Assembly: GCA_037128705.1 (NCBI GenBank)
Contig: JBAXVX010000017.1
Location: forward strand, 1-64,000
Source of the DNA: CAIVAT01 sp037128705
GTDB lineage: Bacteria; Bacteroidota; Bacteroidia; Bacteroidales; FEN-979
Direction: 5' to 3'
Length of the DNA: 64,000 nucleotides
The stretch's first letter is position 1. Every line of letters starts with the position of its first letter. Both the position numbers and the translations under genes were made by a program. The notes below the pieces were generated by a model. It was not told the DNA's origin. It saw nothing but the letters and a program-made list of their open reading frames with translations, and searched no databases. This document shows, one piece after another, positions 8,872 to 18,672 of the stretch.

Positions 8872-11800
8872 TCAGATGATGGTCACCTTCACGATCATCA
8901 GATCCTGTTCGGCCTTGATCTTTACAAAGTAACATCCCTTTGGGGCACCCGAAAGATCGAACGAATAACGCTTGCTGCCTGAACATTTTCTCAGGCAGGT
9001 CACTTTCCCGGTATAATCGAGGATGGTCACCTCCATCTCCTTCAGTCCCAGCTTCCCGGTGATAATTTCAAAAAGCCCGGTATTCGGGTTCGGAAAGATC
9101 CGGATCTCCTCCTTTGTCATATCATTTGCAGAGACAACCGAAGCCTCCTGGGTTACGGTGACAACCAGGGGGGTGATGCCGGCAACGGTCACGGAGATAT
9201 TGGCTGTTCGCGGACTGTAGGTTACATTCTCGGTGTAATCAGCCTGAATGGTTCCGTTCCCGCTTCCTGAATTGGTTACGGTACACCAGGGGGCCTCGCT
9301 CAGCACATTCCAGGTTGTATTGGAGGTAACGTCGAAGGAGGTATTTCCGGCCAGTGCCGTGACATCCTGGTTTGCCGGGGTGACCGATAACACAGGGAGA
9401 GTACCTGCCTGGGTTACGGTGACCGTTTGTGCCGTTACACCTGGTGCACTGATGGTGAGTGTGGCCATCCGCGGGGTGACATCCGGGTTATCAGAGTAGC
9501 TGGCTGAGATTGTTCCGTTCCCGTTTCCTGATGCGGGATTGGGCGTACACCAGGTCATGTTGCTTGAAACCGTCCAGCTGGTGTTTGAAGTAACGGTGAA
9601 TCCGGTCACCCCTGAATTGGCGGTGACATCCTGATTGGGAGGAATGACGGAAAGTACCGGAGTTGCCCCGGCCTGGGTCACGGTGACCGGAAAGGCCGGC
9701 AGTCCTGACACGACCAAGGTAAGGGTGGCCACCCGCGGAAGGACATCCGTATTCACCTCATAGCTTGCAGTGATGGTTCCGTTGCCATTTCCCGACGCCG
9801 GGGTGGGTATGCACCACATAACATTGCTTGAGACTGTCCAGTCGGCATTGGAGGTCAACGAAAATGTGGTTGACCCCGCCGGGGCGGTTACATCCTGGTT
9901 CAAAGGAACGACCGTGAGCGTTGGTGTAATCCCCGCCTGGGTGACCGTCACTATTTTGGTTGGCGCGCCGGGGGCTGAAACCGTGATGCTGGCTATTCGT
10001 TGGGTTGTGGTTGCATTCTCGGCATAGGTCGCCACAATGCTTCCGTTGCCGGTGCCTGACGGGGTGACCGTGCACCAGGAGGTTGCATCACACACAGCGG
10101 TCCAGCCAACCGGGCAGGTGACCGAAAAGGTTGTTGTTCCGGCCGGTTGGGTGACATCCTGGTTTGTGGGTGTAACCACCAGGTTGATCCCTGATGTTCC
10201 TGTGACCGAAATGTCGTCGATGCAAACGCCCCGGCCATACATGGCATCTCCTTCAAAAGCGATCTGAAAGGTTGAGGAGATGGTGGTCAGGTTGATGGTC
10301 TCTTCGGTCCAGGCCGTGATATTCTGGGTGTAGGTTTGCAGTAAATTCCATGTTCCCGTCAGGGAGGTCCGGTAGAAAATTCTTAACTCATCCTGGTCGG
10401 GCGTCCAGAGTGCCTGGGTGTGCCAGAATTTCAACTGGACATTGATGTACCCGGAAAGGTCAAAAACCGGGGTGATCAGCTTGTTTTTATTGCTGGCTGA
10501 AGTGTTGTCTTTCAGGCAGGCGTTGTAGGTTCCTGTGTGTGCGTTGGCGGGATATCCGCTCCCGTTTCCTGTCAGGAACTGCCAGGCCGGATTGGCGTTT
10601 TCCTCCGACCAGCAGGCAGGCCTGACCGCACCCCCTTCAAATCCTTCACTGAAGGGCAGGGAGAGGATGGTGCCGCATGCGGTGGTAAACTGCAGGTCGT
10701 CGCCATAAAAGGTCCCGTTGCTGTTGGTGGCATAGGCCCTGACGTGATAGGCAGTGACCGCTGAAAGACCGGTTAGGGAGCTTGTAAACACCCCTGTGCC
10801 TGAACCGTCGGTGGTATGGTTCCCTGTGACGATTGGGTTGGCCGTGGTGGCCCAGCAAACACCCCTGGCGGTGACGGCACTGCCGCCATCGGTGGTCACA
10901 TTTCCCCCGGAGGTTGCCGAATTGGTTGTAATGGCTGATGCGGCGGTTGTAGTAACGGAGGCCGCACCGGGGGCAAAGGTCAGATCCTGTCCATTGGTGG
11001 TCCCGTCGGTATTTACGCCAACTGCCCTGAAGTGGTAGGTTGTACCTGGTATCAGTCCGGTAAGGTCAGCGCTGATATTCACGGCGGAGGTTCCTGAACC
11101 TGCAGCGCCCGTGGTGGTTGAATTTCCATAGCTGACGCTGGTTCCATACTCGAAATGGTAGGATGTGACGAGTCCGTTGGGGTTGACTGTTCCGTTGAGC
11201 GTTGCGGTGGCGAGGGTAACACTGGTGGCAGGGAGGGTGACGATGGTGGGAGCATTCCCGAATTTGAAGGAAGCAATCCTGGTCTTTCTCGTTCCGCCGG
11301 GGCCAATATATTCGGATGTAAACCAAAAGGTTTCGTTATCGGCCGGGTCAACGCACATCTGCGAATAATCTCCCCACCGGTTATAACCCGACTGGGTGTT
11401 GGCTCCATTGATGATCACCTCTTCAGGAATATCGAGGATGCCGGCACCGGCAACATAGGCGCCTGCCGACTGGCCGGTGTAACGGATGCTGGGATAGACC
11501 GTTGAACTTGAAACAGAATAACCGAGGGCGATTTTATTGTTGGGATTGAGCATGATGCTCCCCATCCACCTTGAATGGACATCGGGGGCGTAGGTACCCG
11601 ACTGCCTGAGGGTCCAGCTCCCTGAGGTCTTTCTCAGTTCATACCAGCGGATGCCGGCATGGTTGGTCTGATCTACATCCACCGTATGACAGCACACGAT
11701 GGTCTGGTAGGAGTTAAAGTTGCGGTACTGCGGAACATTCATCACCACCTGCGGGATGGCATCGAGTTTCTGACTGGTTCCGGGCTGAACAATGTTATCC

Positions 11801-12837
11801 CAGGTGCTTCCAAAGTCACTGTCGAATGCGGGAACAGTTAACTGCTGGACCCTTGAAAAAGTTGAAGAGGCGGGGGTTGTCCAGTTAACCGCGAGTTCGT
11901 ATATCCATAACTGATCACTTCCACCCCCGATGGCATCATCGTTGAAGGCAATGAATAAACCCGGAGAACCTGCAGGGGCGAATGCCCCGTCATTGTCAAC
12001 CGGGGGAACACACATGAATCCGTCGAGTGAGGCCGGCCTGTTGGGATTGTTGAATCCAACGTACTGGGCCGTCAGACCCTGCAATATCTTCGACCGCTCA
12101 AACACGTAAATATCTTTGGTTGAACTGTTGTTGTCTCCCATATAGTAACCATCCTGCCAGATGCTGAATTTGGGATAATCGGGCACGGCGTCGACGACAA
12201 ATGAATAGGTGTACCAGCTTCCGGTCGGATCATTGGTAACGGAGACGGCCATCAGGATGTAGTTGGTGGATCCGGAAATGGAAAACTCGGTAACAAACCA
12301 GCGGTCGGCCTGTTCATCATAGAGGATGATGGGATCCCCGTCGTTGTAATTTGAGCCCGGGACCCCGCTGAAAAGGAGGTTCATGTTGGTGGGACCTGCC
12401 ACAACTGCTCCCGCCTTATTGTAGATGGCGTAGACGCAGTTGATGGTCTGCATGAAATGGTTGGGGCCTGCCGTTCCATTGCAATCGGGAGGATAATAGG
12501 GGGAGGTTTGTCCGTCGAAATTGGCGATGGGAGCCCTCGGACTGCCGGTGGTTCCCATCATCTGCTGCCATACCGGATCGGGACCCTTTGGCAGGGCCGA
12601 TGAAGCAAACGGGTAGGAACGATGGTTTAAATCTTCGTTTCTTTCCCGGTCGTCGGCCTGGAGTTCCATTTGATGAATTTGGGCAGGGGTCATGGCCGGA
12701 AGATCCCTCAGGGGCCGGCTGGTTCCCAAAAAAGTTCCTGTACCGGTGAACAAAGGTTTTGCGGGTTTATCCTGGGCATTTACGGCTAACAGTGACTGAA
12801 ACAGGAGGAAAATGAGGATCAGGGTAACTTTTTTCAT
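8872..12837 (-). CDS. Large secreted BACON/FnIII/T9SS surface protein
   Basis: 1321 residues. Signal peptide 1-21 (cleavage near VNA-QDK). A large N-terminal domain (about 80-525) of unknown fold follows, probably a beta-propeller since it has repeated YxxxSxW-like strands. Then come two fibronectin III-like modules (about 529-623 and 626-720), a choice-of-anchor J/MAM-like domain (about 725-882), and four BACON repeats (about 886-970, 972-1058, 1060-1145, 1147-1232), each starting xxPxNQDVT and ending VTVTQxG. The C-terminal T9SS sorting domain (1245-1321) has IFPNPNTGLFE and KGCYFVKI. BACON modules are thought to bind carbohydrate or mucin, so a surface adhesin or glycan-binding role is inferred; no hydrolase motif is visible. 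The gene is convergent with the triple-PAS kinase. Confidence 0.88.
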   Translation of the reverse strand: MKKVTLILIFLLFQSLLAVNAQDKPAKPLFTGTGTFLGTSRPLRDLPAMTPAQIHQMELQADDRERNEDLNHRSYPFASSALPKGPDPVWQQMMGTTGSPRAPIANFDGQTSPYYPPDCNGTAGPNHFMQTINCVYAIYNKAGAVVAGPTNMNLLFSGVPGSNYNDGDPIILYDEQADRWFVTEFSISGSTNYILMAVSVTNDPTGSWYTYSFVVDAVPDYPKFSIWQDGYYMGDNNSSTKDIYVFERSKILQGLTAQYVGFNNPNRPASLDGFMCVPPVDNDGAFAPAGSPGLFIAFNDDAIGGGSDQLWIYELAVNWTTPASSTFSRVQQLTVPAFDSDFGSTWDNIVQPGTSQKLDAIPQVVMNVPQYRNFNSYQTIVCCHTVDVDQTNHAGIRWYELRKTSGSWTLRQSGTYAPDVHSRWMGSIMLNPNNKIALGYSVSSSTVYPSIRYTGQSAGAYVAGAGILDIPEEVIINGANTQSGYNRWGDYSQMCVDPADNETFWFTSEYIGPGGTRKTRIASFKFGNAPTIVTLPATSVTLATATLNGTVNPNGLVTSYHFEYGTSVSYGNSTTTGAAGSGTSAVNISADLTGLIPGTTYHFRAVGVNTDGTTNGQDLTFAPGAASVTTTAASAITTNSATSGGNVTTDGGSAVTARGVCWATTANPIVTGNHTTDGSGTGVFTSSLTGLSAVTAYHVRAYATNSNGTFYGDDLQFTTACGTILSLPFSEGFEGGAVRPACWSEENANPAWQFLTGNGSGYPANAHTGTYNACLKDNTSASNKNKLITPVFDLSGYINVQLKFWHTQALWTPDQDELRIFYRTSLTGTWNLLQTYTQNITAWTEETINLTTISSTFQIAFEGDAMYGRGVCIDDISVTGTSGINLVVTPTNQDVTQPAGTTTFSVTCPVGWTAVCDATSWCTVTPSGTGNGSIVATYAENATTTQRIASITVSAPGAPTKIVTVTQAGITPTLTVVPLNQDVTAPAGSTTFSLTSNADWTVSSNVMWCIPTPASGNGNGTITASYEVNTDVLPRVATLTLVVSGLPAFPVTVTQAGATPVLSVIPPNQDVTANSGVTGFTVTSNTSWTVSSNMTWCTPNPASGNGNGTISASYSDNPDVTPRMATLTISAPGVTAQTVTVTQAGTLPVLSVTPANQDVTALAGNTSFDVTSNTTWNVLSEAPWCTVTNSGSGNGTIQADYTENVTYSPRTANISVTVAGITPLVVTVTQEASVVSANDMTKEEIRIFPNPNTGLFEIITGKLGLKEMEVTILDYTGKVTCLRKCSGSKRYSFDLSGAPKGCYFVKIKAEQDLMIVKVTII

Positions 12838-12933
12838 ATGGTTCTGCTAATAAGGATGGATTAAGATAACAACATGTCGTACCGGAAAAACGGCTAATTT
12901 ATAAAAATTACCCTAACATCCGGGAAAATTTTA

Positions 12934-15900
12934 TCACGAAACGCCGGAATGCCCGTGCGGACTTGAACCAACCAGGTAGGAGATCAGGAGATCATTTTTA
13001 TTGCCGCTGGTTCCGTCATAGGTTAGGGTAACTACCGGGATCCCGGTGATCTGCTTGATTTCATTGGCCATGGCTTCGGTAACCAGCGCCGGGCAGCAAA
13101 AGGCAGGGTTGGTTTGAACAAACAGCGATATATCAGGGTAGTTTTCAAGGATATAAAAGATCTTCAGTATGTTTTCGTAGGATTCGCCTGAATGAAAGGG
13201 ATCGATGTTGAATTTCTTCAGGTGCGTTTCAAGCTTCACCGGATTCACGACGGGCTTGTTTCCCAGGTATTTTTTAAAATGTTTATAGTACCTGTCTTCC
13301 AGTATTTTAATACTTGACAGCATGACCCGGTAGAGCCCCGTTCTGAAATAATCACCCCGTTCGATGGCGCGGCGTATCACATTTTCAATGGTGATCTTTA
13401 CCAGGTCGGTATAGGGTGTTGTGATCACCTCGCCCCCGTTTTCTTCGATATCACGGATCAGATCCTGGTTCATGATATCATTGTCCCGCACATACAGGTC
13501 GCCAAAAATGGCCACAGCGGGCTTTTTCACCTTTTTTTGCCTGATCTTGTCAAAAAGAGCAATGACTTCAGATACGGCAGCATCCATGGAGCGGTTCCCG
13601 AGAAAGGCTGTTTCGAGCAGCCCGATGCTTTTTGCAATGGTTTCGTCGGTCTCCCCGGCGATGACTTCGTAGGGTCGTATTTTACAGCCGACCTTCCGGA
13701 TCAGCCCCCCCAGCAGGTAGGCAAAATAGGCATAGTAACTGGTACTGACGGCGATTTCGAGATGGGACAACTCCCCTGAATAGACGGCCGCTTTCTCAAA
13801 TCCATGGCCATAGTCCTCCAGCAGGTTCTTGACATAAAAAGGGTAGAGCCTCAGGTTGCAGGTGAGATAGCATTTGGTCATCCACAGGATGGTTTTTTCA
13901 GGGGCCAACCGGTGCTGTTCAACATAGTCGATGAATTCCTGGGCGATGATGTTCACCGGCAGGCATTGCCCGGTATTGTATGCCATGCTTTTCCGGATGA
14001 TCATGTCGCTGGATTGCATCAGCCGGGCATCGATGCCACCCCGTTTCAGGTTGGCCACCAGCAGCGGTGCAACCAGGTTATCCCAGTTGGGGAACAGCAT
14101 CGTTTTCCCATTGATCCTGGTTTCGAGATGCGGAAGCAGTTCCGTCGAATGAATGACAGGGATGGCGCGGTCCTGCGCCGAATGATTCCTGAACGACCTG
14201 ATCGCCGCCTCGATCCTGGTTTCATACCCGACATTCGAATCATGTTCATCGATCTGGAGGATCAGGTAGGGCTTTTGATATTCATTCAGCAGTTTTTTGA
14301 AATATTCGAGAATAAATGAATCAGGCGCACATTTAAATGCCGTGATCAGCACCGGGTAGAGATTTTTGGTGGTGGCTGCGGTTTTGGCCGTTTCCAGGAT
14401 CTGTGCGGCATAATGCCAGGGAATTTTCCGGAGAAGCAGTTCGGTCTCCTCCTGCCCGGCCTCATCGGGGTGAACCATGTCCTGGAAAAAGGTCCTGATC
14501 CCCATCCGTGCGAAAATATCCGGAATGCCTTTGTTCATCGACTTTGTAAGTACCACGTAGGGCCGTCCGAGCAGCACGACCGAGATGTTGTTTTCCGGCT
14601 TGAATTCCGACCTGAAGAATGCGGCCAGCTTGTTCTTGTACTGTTGTGAAAAAAGGAGCGCCTCCTCATAGGCAGTTTTGACTTTACCCGGTGATGCAGC
14701 GGTTCCAAGGAGCGGGCGGAGGGTTTCAACAAGCTTCCGGATGACAGGCCGGTTCCCTTTTGAAAAATTAAACATGGGAGAGAGGAGCTTCCCTGCGATT
14801 TTTTTGTCCTTCATCGTAAAAACCAGGGAGGCGGCGTACTGGGTATAGTAGCAAAAATAGCGGTCGGAATTTTCCTCTTTATCCTTTGTTTCGAGCGAAA
14901 CCGGAAAAAAGATCCAGTCGGCTTTTCCGGCCAGCCAGGCTATTTGTCCATACATGGAATCGATGGGGGAACAAAACTCCGCCCCGGCAACGCGCTTGCC
15001 CGTTTTCACCGAATCGGTATAGCGTTCGCTCGTCACCGTGCGGATCGATAAATTGGTAAAAAACCTTTTCCAGAGGGTCAAATCCTCAAAGAGGTGCAGT
15101 GAAGCGGGCAGGCCGATGATGAGTTCCCGGCCGAAGGATTCCGGCTGCCTTACATGACCCATCCTGGCCCGTTCATCCAGGAGGTTAAACAGGGCGGCAT
15201 CGGGGATGTGTTTTTTTGTTTCATAATCGCGGCCGCAGAGGAGGCCGTATGCTTCCTGTTCTCCCCGTATTTCGGAGAGGCTGATGTGGCAATGGTTGTT
15301 GCAGATCGTGCAGCGTTCAGAACGGATTACAATGGGTTCCTTGTAGATGCTTAACCCCCTGAAACTTGTTTCGGCCGGTTTTTCTTCACCCAGGAGAAGC
15401 GCCACACCAAGCGCCCCGGTAAGATGACAGTAAGGGGATACAAATATTTTTTTGCCCAGCCTTTGCTCAAAGGTGGCGACCAGCGACCTGTTTTTTGCAG
15501 TGGCTCCCTGGAAGCAGATGTGGTTGCCCATGGAACCTTCGACGGCCACTTTTTTCAGGTAATTTTCCATCACGGCATGCAGGGTGGTCACCAGGATCTC
15601 GTTGACCGAATACCCTTTGTTCATCAGCTGGTTGGTGTCGCGTTCCATGAACACGGTACAGCGGTCGCTGGCCAGGGGCGCCGAAACGCCTTCGGCCCGG
15701 CTTGAATAGTCCTGCAGGGGACAGCCCAGCTTGCGGGCCTGTTCCTCCAGAAAGCTGCCCGTGCCGGCCGCACAAACGGCATTCATCTGCGAAAAGGTGA
15801 CCATCCCGTTTCGCATCAGGGTGAACTTTGAATCCTGCCCCCCGATTTCAATGATGGTATCTGTTTCTGGATTCAGCGCAAAGGCAGCCCTGGCGTGTGC

Positions 15901-17178
15901 CGTAATCTCATCCACCACCAGGTCGGCATGGATGATCTTGCCGATGAACTTCCGTCCCGAGCCGGTTGTGCCCGTACCCCTGATTTGCAAACTGATCCCC
16001 TGCCTGGTCGCAAGGTCATCCACTGCTTCAAAAATCGCCTGGATGGCCTCAACCGGTTTGCCCGAGGTATAGGTATAAAATCCGGCCAGCGGCTCATGAT
16101 CCATGCCGGTCATGATCGCCTTGGTACTGGTCGATCCGATATCAATTCCAAGGTAGGTTTCGTACTCCTTTCCCTTTTCCGGCGAGGCATACAGATCGGC
16201 CTGGACTGCTGCCTGATGCGGCGAAACAACCGGAACGAAGTTCCAGGAGGCCTTGCTGGTGAAATCGGGGTAATCGGAAAGTTTTAATTCCAGCGGGGGA
16301 TGAAAATAGACTTTGTCCTGTTCATCAGGCAGCAGCAACTCCTCCAGCGAGGTGATCGGGTCTTGAGGAAACTCCCTTTTTTCCTGCAGCCAGGCATGGC
16401 AGGCCCCGATGGCGCCGATACCATGGGCCAGTTCATGCTGCAGCAACTTTGTACCGAGCTGTTGTTCGAGGTGACGAACTACCGCCCCGTTGCGGGAAAC
16501 GCCCCCGGCAAAAAAGATGGGTTGCCCGGGGGGTTCCTGGTTGAACAGGGTATCGACAATGTTAATGGCCAGTCCTTTACAGAGGCTGTCGCAGATGGCC
16601 TCCAGCGAAAATCCCTGCTGCTGGGCATGAATGAGATCGGTTTTGGCAAATACTGAACACCGGGAGGCAATCTCCGGGATGGGTCCCCTGTTTCCCAGGG
16701 CGATGGTGCATAGTTCTTCTATCCCGGCGAGGTTGAGACGAAATGCCTGCTGGTCGAGGAAACTCCCGGTTCCGGCTGCACAGGAAGAGTTCGACCTGAC
16801 CGATTCAAAACAGCCCCGGTCATCAAACCTGACCACCATGAATTTCTCGGCCCCAACCATAAGCAGCGACCTGGCCTGGGGACAAAGTACCTTGGTTCCC
16901 CTGATCAGTGCCACCTGGGGATTGCAGAGTCCGATCTTCGCAGGATTAAAAAAGGGAGCGGAACAGGCAGCCAGCCCGCGAACGGTTGACAGATCCATCT
17001 GTTGACCGGCGTTTCTGAGACATTCACGGATCTGCCCCTTGTGAAAAAGGTAAAAAGTATTCAGGATCTTCCCTGTCAGGTCCATCCGGACGATCGAAAT
17101 CGTGACAGAGCCGACATCAATGCCGAGCAGGGTTTCAGTTACAGGAGGGTCATCTTCATCACGAAGGTTCAGCGTCAT
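12934..17178 (-). CDS. Double-activase (BadF/HgdC-type) ATP-dependent reductase with DUF2229/dehydratase-like part
   Basis: About 1414 residues from the ATG at 17178; an upstream start at 17253 would overlap the TPR gene. Residue numbers count from that longer start. Two ASKHA ATPase domains of the BadF/BadG/BcrA/BcrD family (about 42-300 and 367-620) each keep LGIDxGS and both cysteines that hold the interdomain [4Fe-4S] cluster in HgdC (Cys158/Cys199 and Cys494/Cys532, in CAAGTGSF and RC(S/T)VF). Next come DUF2229 and a dehydratase or double-cubane-protein-like region with Cys648, 651, 655, 673, 761, 975, 1097, 1128, 1132, 1386 and 1387. Known relatives push electrons to very low potential using ATP. 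The substrate is unknown. The gene closes the Ehr operon on the same strand. Confidence 0.85.
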   Translation of the reverse strand: MTLNLRDEDDPPVTETLLGIDVGSVTISIVRMDLTGKILNTFYLFHKGQIRECLRNAGQQMDLSTVRGLAACSAPFFNPAKIGLCNPQVALIRGTKVLCPQARSLLMVGAEKFMVVRFDDRGCFESVRSNSSCAAGTGSFLDQQAFRLNLAGIEELCTIALGNRGPIPEIASRCSVFAKTDLIHAQQQGFSLEAICDSLCKGLAINIVDTLFNQEPPGQPIFFAGGVSRNGAVVRHLEQQLGTKLLQHELAHGIGAIGACHAWLQEKREFPQDPITSLEELLLPDEQDKVYFHPPLELKLSDYPDFTSKASWNFVPVVSPHQAAVQADLYASPEKGKEYETYLGIDIGSTSTKAIMTGMDHEPLAGFYTYTSGKPVEAIQAIFEAVDDLATRQGISLQIRGTGTTGSGRKFIGKIIHADLVVDEITAHARAAFALNPETDTIIEIGGQDSKFTLMRNGMVTFSQMNAVCAAGTGSFLEEQARKLGCPLQDYSSRAEGVSAPLASDRCTVFMERDTNQLMNKGYSVNEILVTTLHAVMENYLKKVAVEGSMGNHICFQGATAKNRSLVATFEQRLGKKIFVSPYCHLTGALGVALLLGEEKPAETSFRGLSIYKEPIVIRSERCTICNNHCHISLSEIRGEQEAYGLLCGRDYETKKHIPDAALFNLLDERARMGHVRQPESFGRELIIGLPASLHLFEDLTLWKRFFTNLSIRTVTSERYTDSVKTGKRVAGAEFCSPIDSMYGQIAWLAGKADWIFFPVSLETKDKEENSDRYFCYYTQYAASLVFTMKDKKIAGKLLSPMFNFSKGNRPVIRKLVETLRPLLGTAASPGKVKTAYEEALLFSQQYKNKLAAFFRSEFKPENNISVVLLGRPYVVLTKSMNKGIPDIFARMGIRTFFQDMVHPDEAGQEETELLLRKIPWHYAAQILETAKTAATTKNLYPVLITAFKCAPDSFILEYFKKLLNEYQKPYLILQIDEHDSNVGYETRIEAAIRSFRNHSAQDRAIPVIHSTELLPHLETRINGKTMLFPNWDNLVAPLLVANLKRGGIDARLMQSSDMIIRKSMAYNTGQCLPVNIIAQEFIDYVEQHRLAPEKTILWMTKCYLTCNLRLYPFYVKNLLEDYGHGFEKAAVYSGELSHLEIAVSTSYYAYFAYLLGGLIRKVGCKIRPYEVIAGETDETIAKSIGLLETAFLGNRSMDAAVSEVIALFDKIRQKKVKKPAVAIFGDLYVRDNDIMNQDLIRDIEENGGEVITTPYTDLVKITIENVIRRAIERGDYFRTGLYRVMLSSIKILEDRYYKHFKKYLGNKPVVNPVKLETHLKKFNIDPFHSGESYENILKIFYILENYPDISLFVQTNPAFCCPALVTEAMANEIKQITGIPVVTLTYDGTSGNKNDLLISYLVGSSPHGHSGVS

Positions 17179-17215
17179 GAGGTTTTGTCGTAAACGAATG
17201 ACAGCAATGATCAGG

Positions 17216-17746
17216 TTACTCGAGGCAATTGTCCATTCCAAGCACGTAAGCAATGGCGCTGCCCATCTGCGCTGCCTGCCGGTAGTCGTTGCAGGCTCCT
17301 ATCTTGTCTTTCAGTTCCCATTTACACAAACCGCGGCTGAGGAAGAATCCGTAATAGGATGGGTCGACATCAATCAGCCAGTCATAATCGCTGATGGCTT
17401 CGCGGTACTTTTTCAGGATAAAACGGGTGGCGGCCCTTCCGGTATAGGCTGCCATATTTCCCCCATCAAGCGCAATCACCTTTGAATAATCGGCCTCCTG
17501 TCCCCTGAAGTCGTAGATGGCCCCCTTTGCAAAGGCCCTTTGCAGGTACAGTTCATCATCCATGGGATCGAGGCGCACTGCTTTGTTCATCCATTTTATC
17601 GCAGTGGCATAATCGCCTACCATGTCAAACTGCGCTTCAGACTGGAACTTGTAATAATCCAGGGAATCCCTTTTGGCGACGGGTGGTTGCCCGAATGCAA
17701 AAGTGGAGATCAGGAGGATTACTAAAATCAGAAACTTTGTTTTCAT
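17216..17746 (-). CDS. Exported TPR protein
   Basis: A 176-residue protein with a signal peptide (about 1-19, ending FAFG-QPP) and about three to four tetratricopeptide repeats (about 30-165; for example MAAYTGRAATRFILKKYREA). TPR arrays mediate protein contacts, here in the periplasm. It lies 42 bp downstream of the Ehr small subunit and 37 bp upstream of the activase, so it probably belongs to the same transcript. A TATGTTTG box on the minus strand (17776-17769), lacking a well-placed -33, could add an internal promoter. Its partner is unknown. Confidence 0.75.
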   Translation of the reverse strand: MKTKFLILVILLISTFAFGQPPVAKRDSLDYYKFQSEAQFDMVGDYATAIKWMNKAVRLDPMDDELYLQRAFAKGAIYDFRGQEADYSKVIALDGGNMAAYTGRAATRFILKKYREAISDYDWLIDVDPSYYGFFLSRGLCKWELKDKIGACNDYRQAAQMGSAIAYVLGMDNCLE

Positions 17747-17788
17747 ATAATTCCGGTGATTATGAATACAAACATAAACAATTTTATT

Positions 17789-18613
17789 TCAAAAACTTTT
17801 TTCCGGAGCAATCAGATCCAGGATCCCGTTGATGAAGGTAAGGGGATGTGGCGGATTTCCCGGAACATACAGATCGACCGGAACCCGGGATAAAAATTCC
17901 CTGTTCAGTGCGGCACCTCCGCTGAAGATGCCCCCGCTGATGGCATCGGTTCCAACAAGGACAACGATTTTTGGCGATGGAACGGCATCGTAGCAGATCT
18001 GCAGCGCTTCTGACATATTCTGAGGGATCGGACCGGTGATGACAATGCCGTCGGCATGGCGGGGAGAGGCCACAAATTCAATTCCATACCGTCCCATGTC
18101 GAAATTCACGTTCCCGGCGGCATTCAATTCCATTTCGGCCGAATTATCTCCGCCCGCCGACACCTGGCGCAATTTCAGCGCATGCCTGAACAACCTCCTG
18201 ATCTCGCGGCGCACTTTATCCGGATCGAGCCTCACCGGCTGATCCATCCCGGATGCGACGATCAGGCGGTCGCGGGTATTGGCGGAAATTTTATAATCGC
18301 TGGTAAACCTGATCTTTCCGGGCAGCGCAAAGGCACATTCCCGGCAGAAAACACATTTACCCAGGTCGATGGTGCAACGGATCTGCGCCATTCCCGATAA
18401 GCCGGCAACCAAAGGTCCGGGCAGCGGGGCAGCGGGATCCACGCCCACCGCATCCACCGGGCAGAGATTCCTGACCAGTTCCGCCTCGGCCGCGGTGATA
18501 TCCCCGCTGATGACAGGCCTTCCACGGAAAATTTCAGGCAGAACGGCCTCCCGGAGATCGGGAACATATTGCCGGCCATGACGCCGGAGGATATTTATCT
18601 CTTTCAGGGGCAT
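17789..18613 (-). CDS. Ehr small subunit: ferredoxin-like domain fused to a HyfI/NuoB-like domain lacking cluster cysteines
   Basis: 274 residues. The N-terminal part (about 1-110) is a reduced HycF/NuoI-type ferredoxin domain with Cys51 (NLCPVDAVG), Cys80, Cys87, Cys90 and Cys93 (CVFCREC), enough for one [4Fe-4S] cluster. The usual second CxxxCP is replaced by ALPG. The C-terminal part (about 140-274) is the HyfI/NuoB 20-kDa fold, with GPIPQNM and AISGGIF. All four proximal-cluster ligands are replaced: CxxC by Asp156/Ala159, GxCAxxGG by Asp223, and GCPP by Asn253. It should dock to the large subunit but cannot bind the usual cluster there. Last structural gene of the Ehr operon. Confidence 0.85.
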   Translation of the reverse strand: MPLKEINILRRHGRQYVPDLREAVLPEIFRGRPVISGDITAAEAELVRNLCPVDAVGVDPAAPLPGPLVAGLSGMAQIRCTIDLGKCVFCRECAFALPGKIRFTSDYKISANTRDRLIVASGMDQPVRLDPDKVRREIRRLFRHALKLRQVSAGGDNSAEMELNAAGNVNFDMGRYGIEFVASPRHADGIVITGPIPQNMSEALQICYDAVPSPKIVVLVGTDAISGGIFSGGAALNREFLSRVPVDLYVPGNPPHPLTFINGILDLIAPEKSF

Positions 18614-18672
18614 CTTTCAGCTTTTACCAATGTCTGATCCCAAGGGGGAAATTTTTTCATGTTTTTTTCCAT

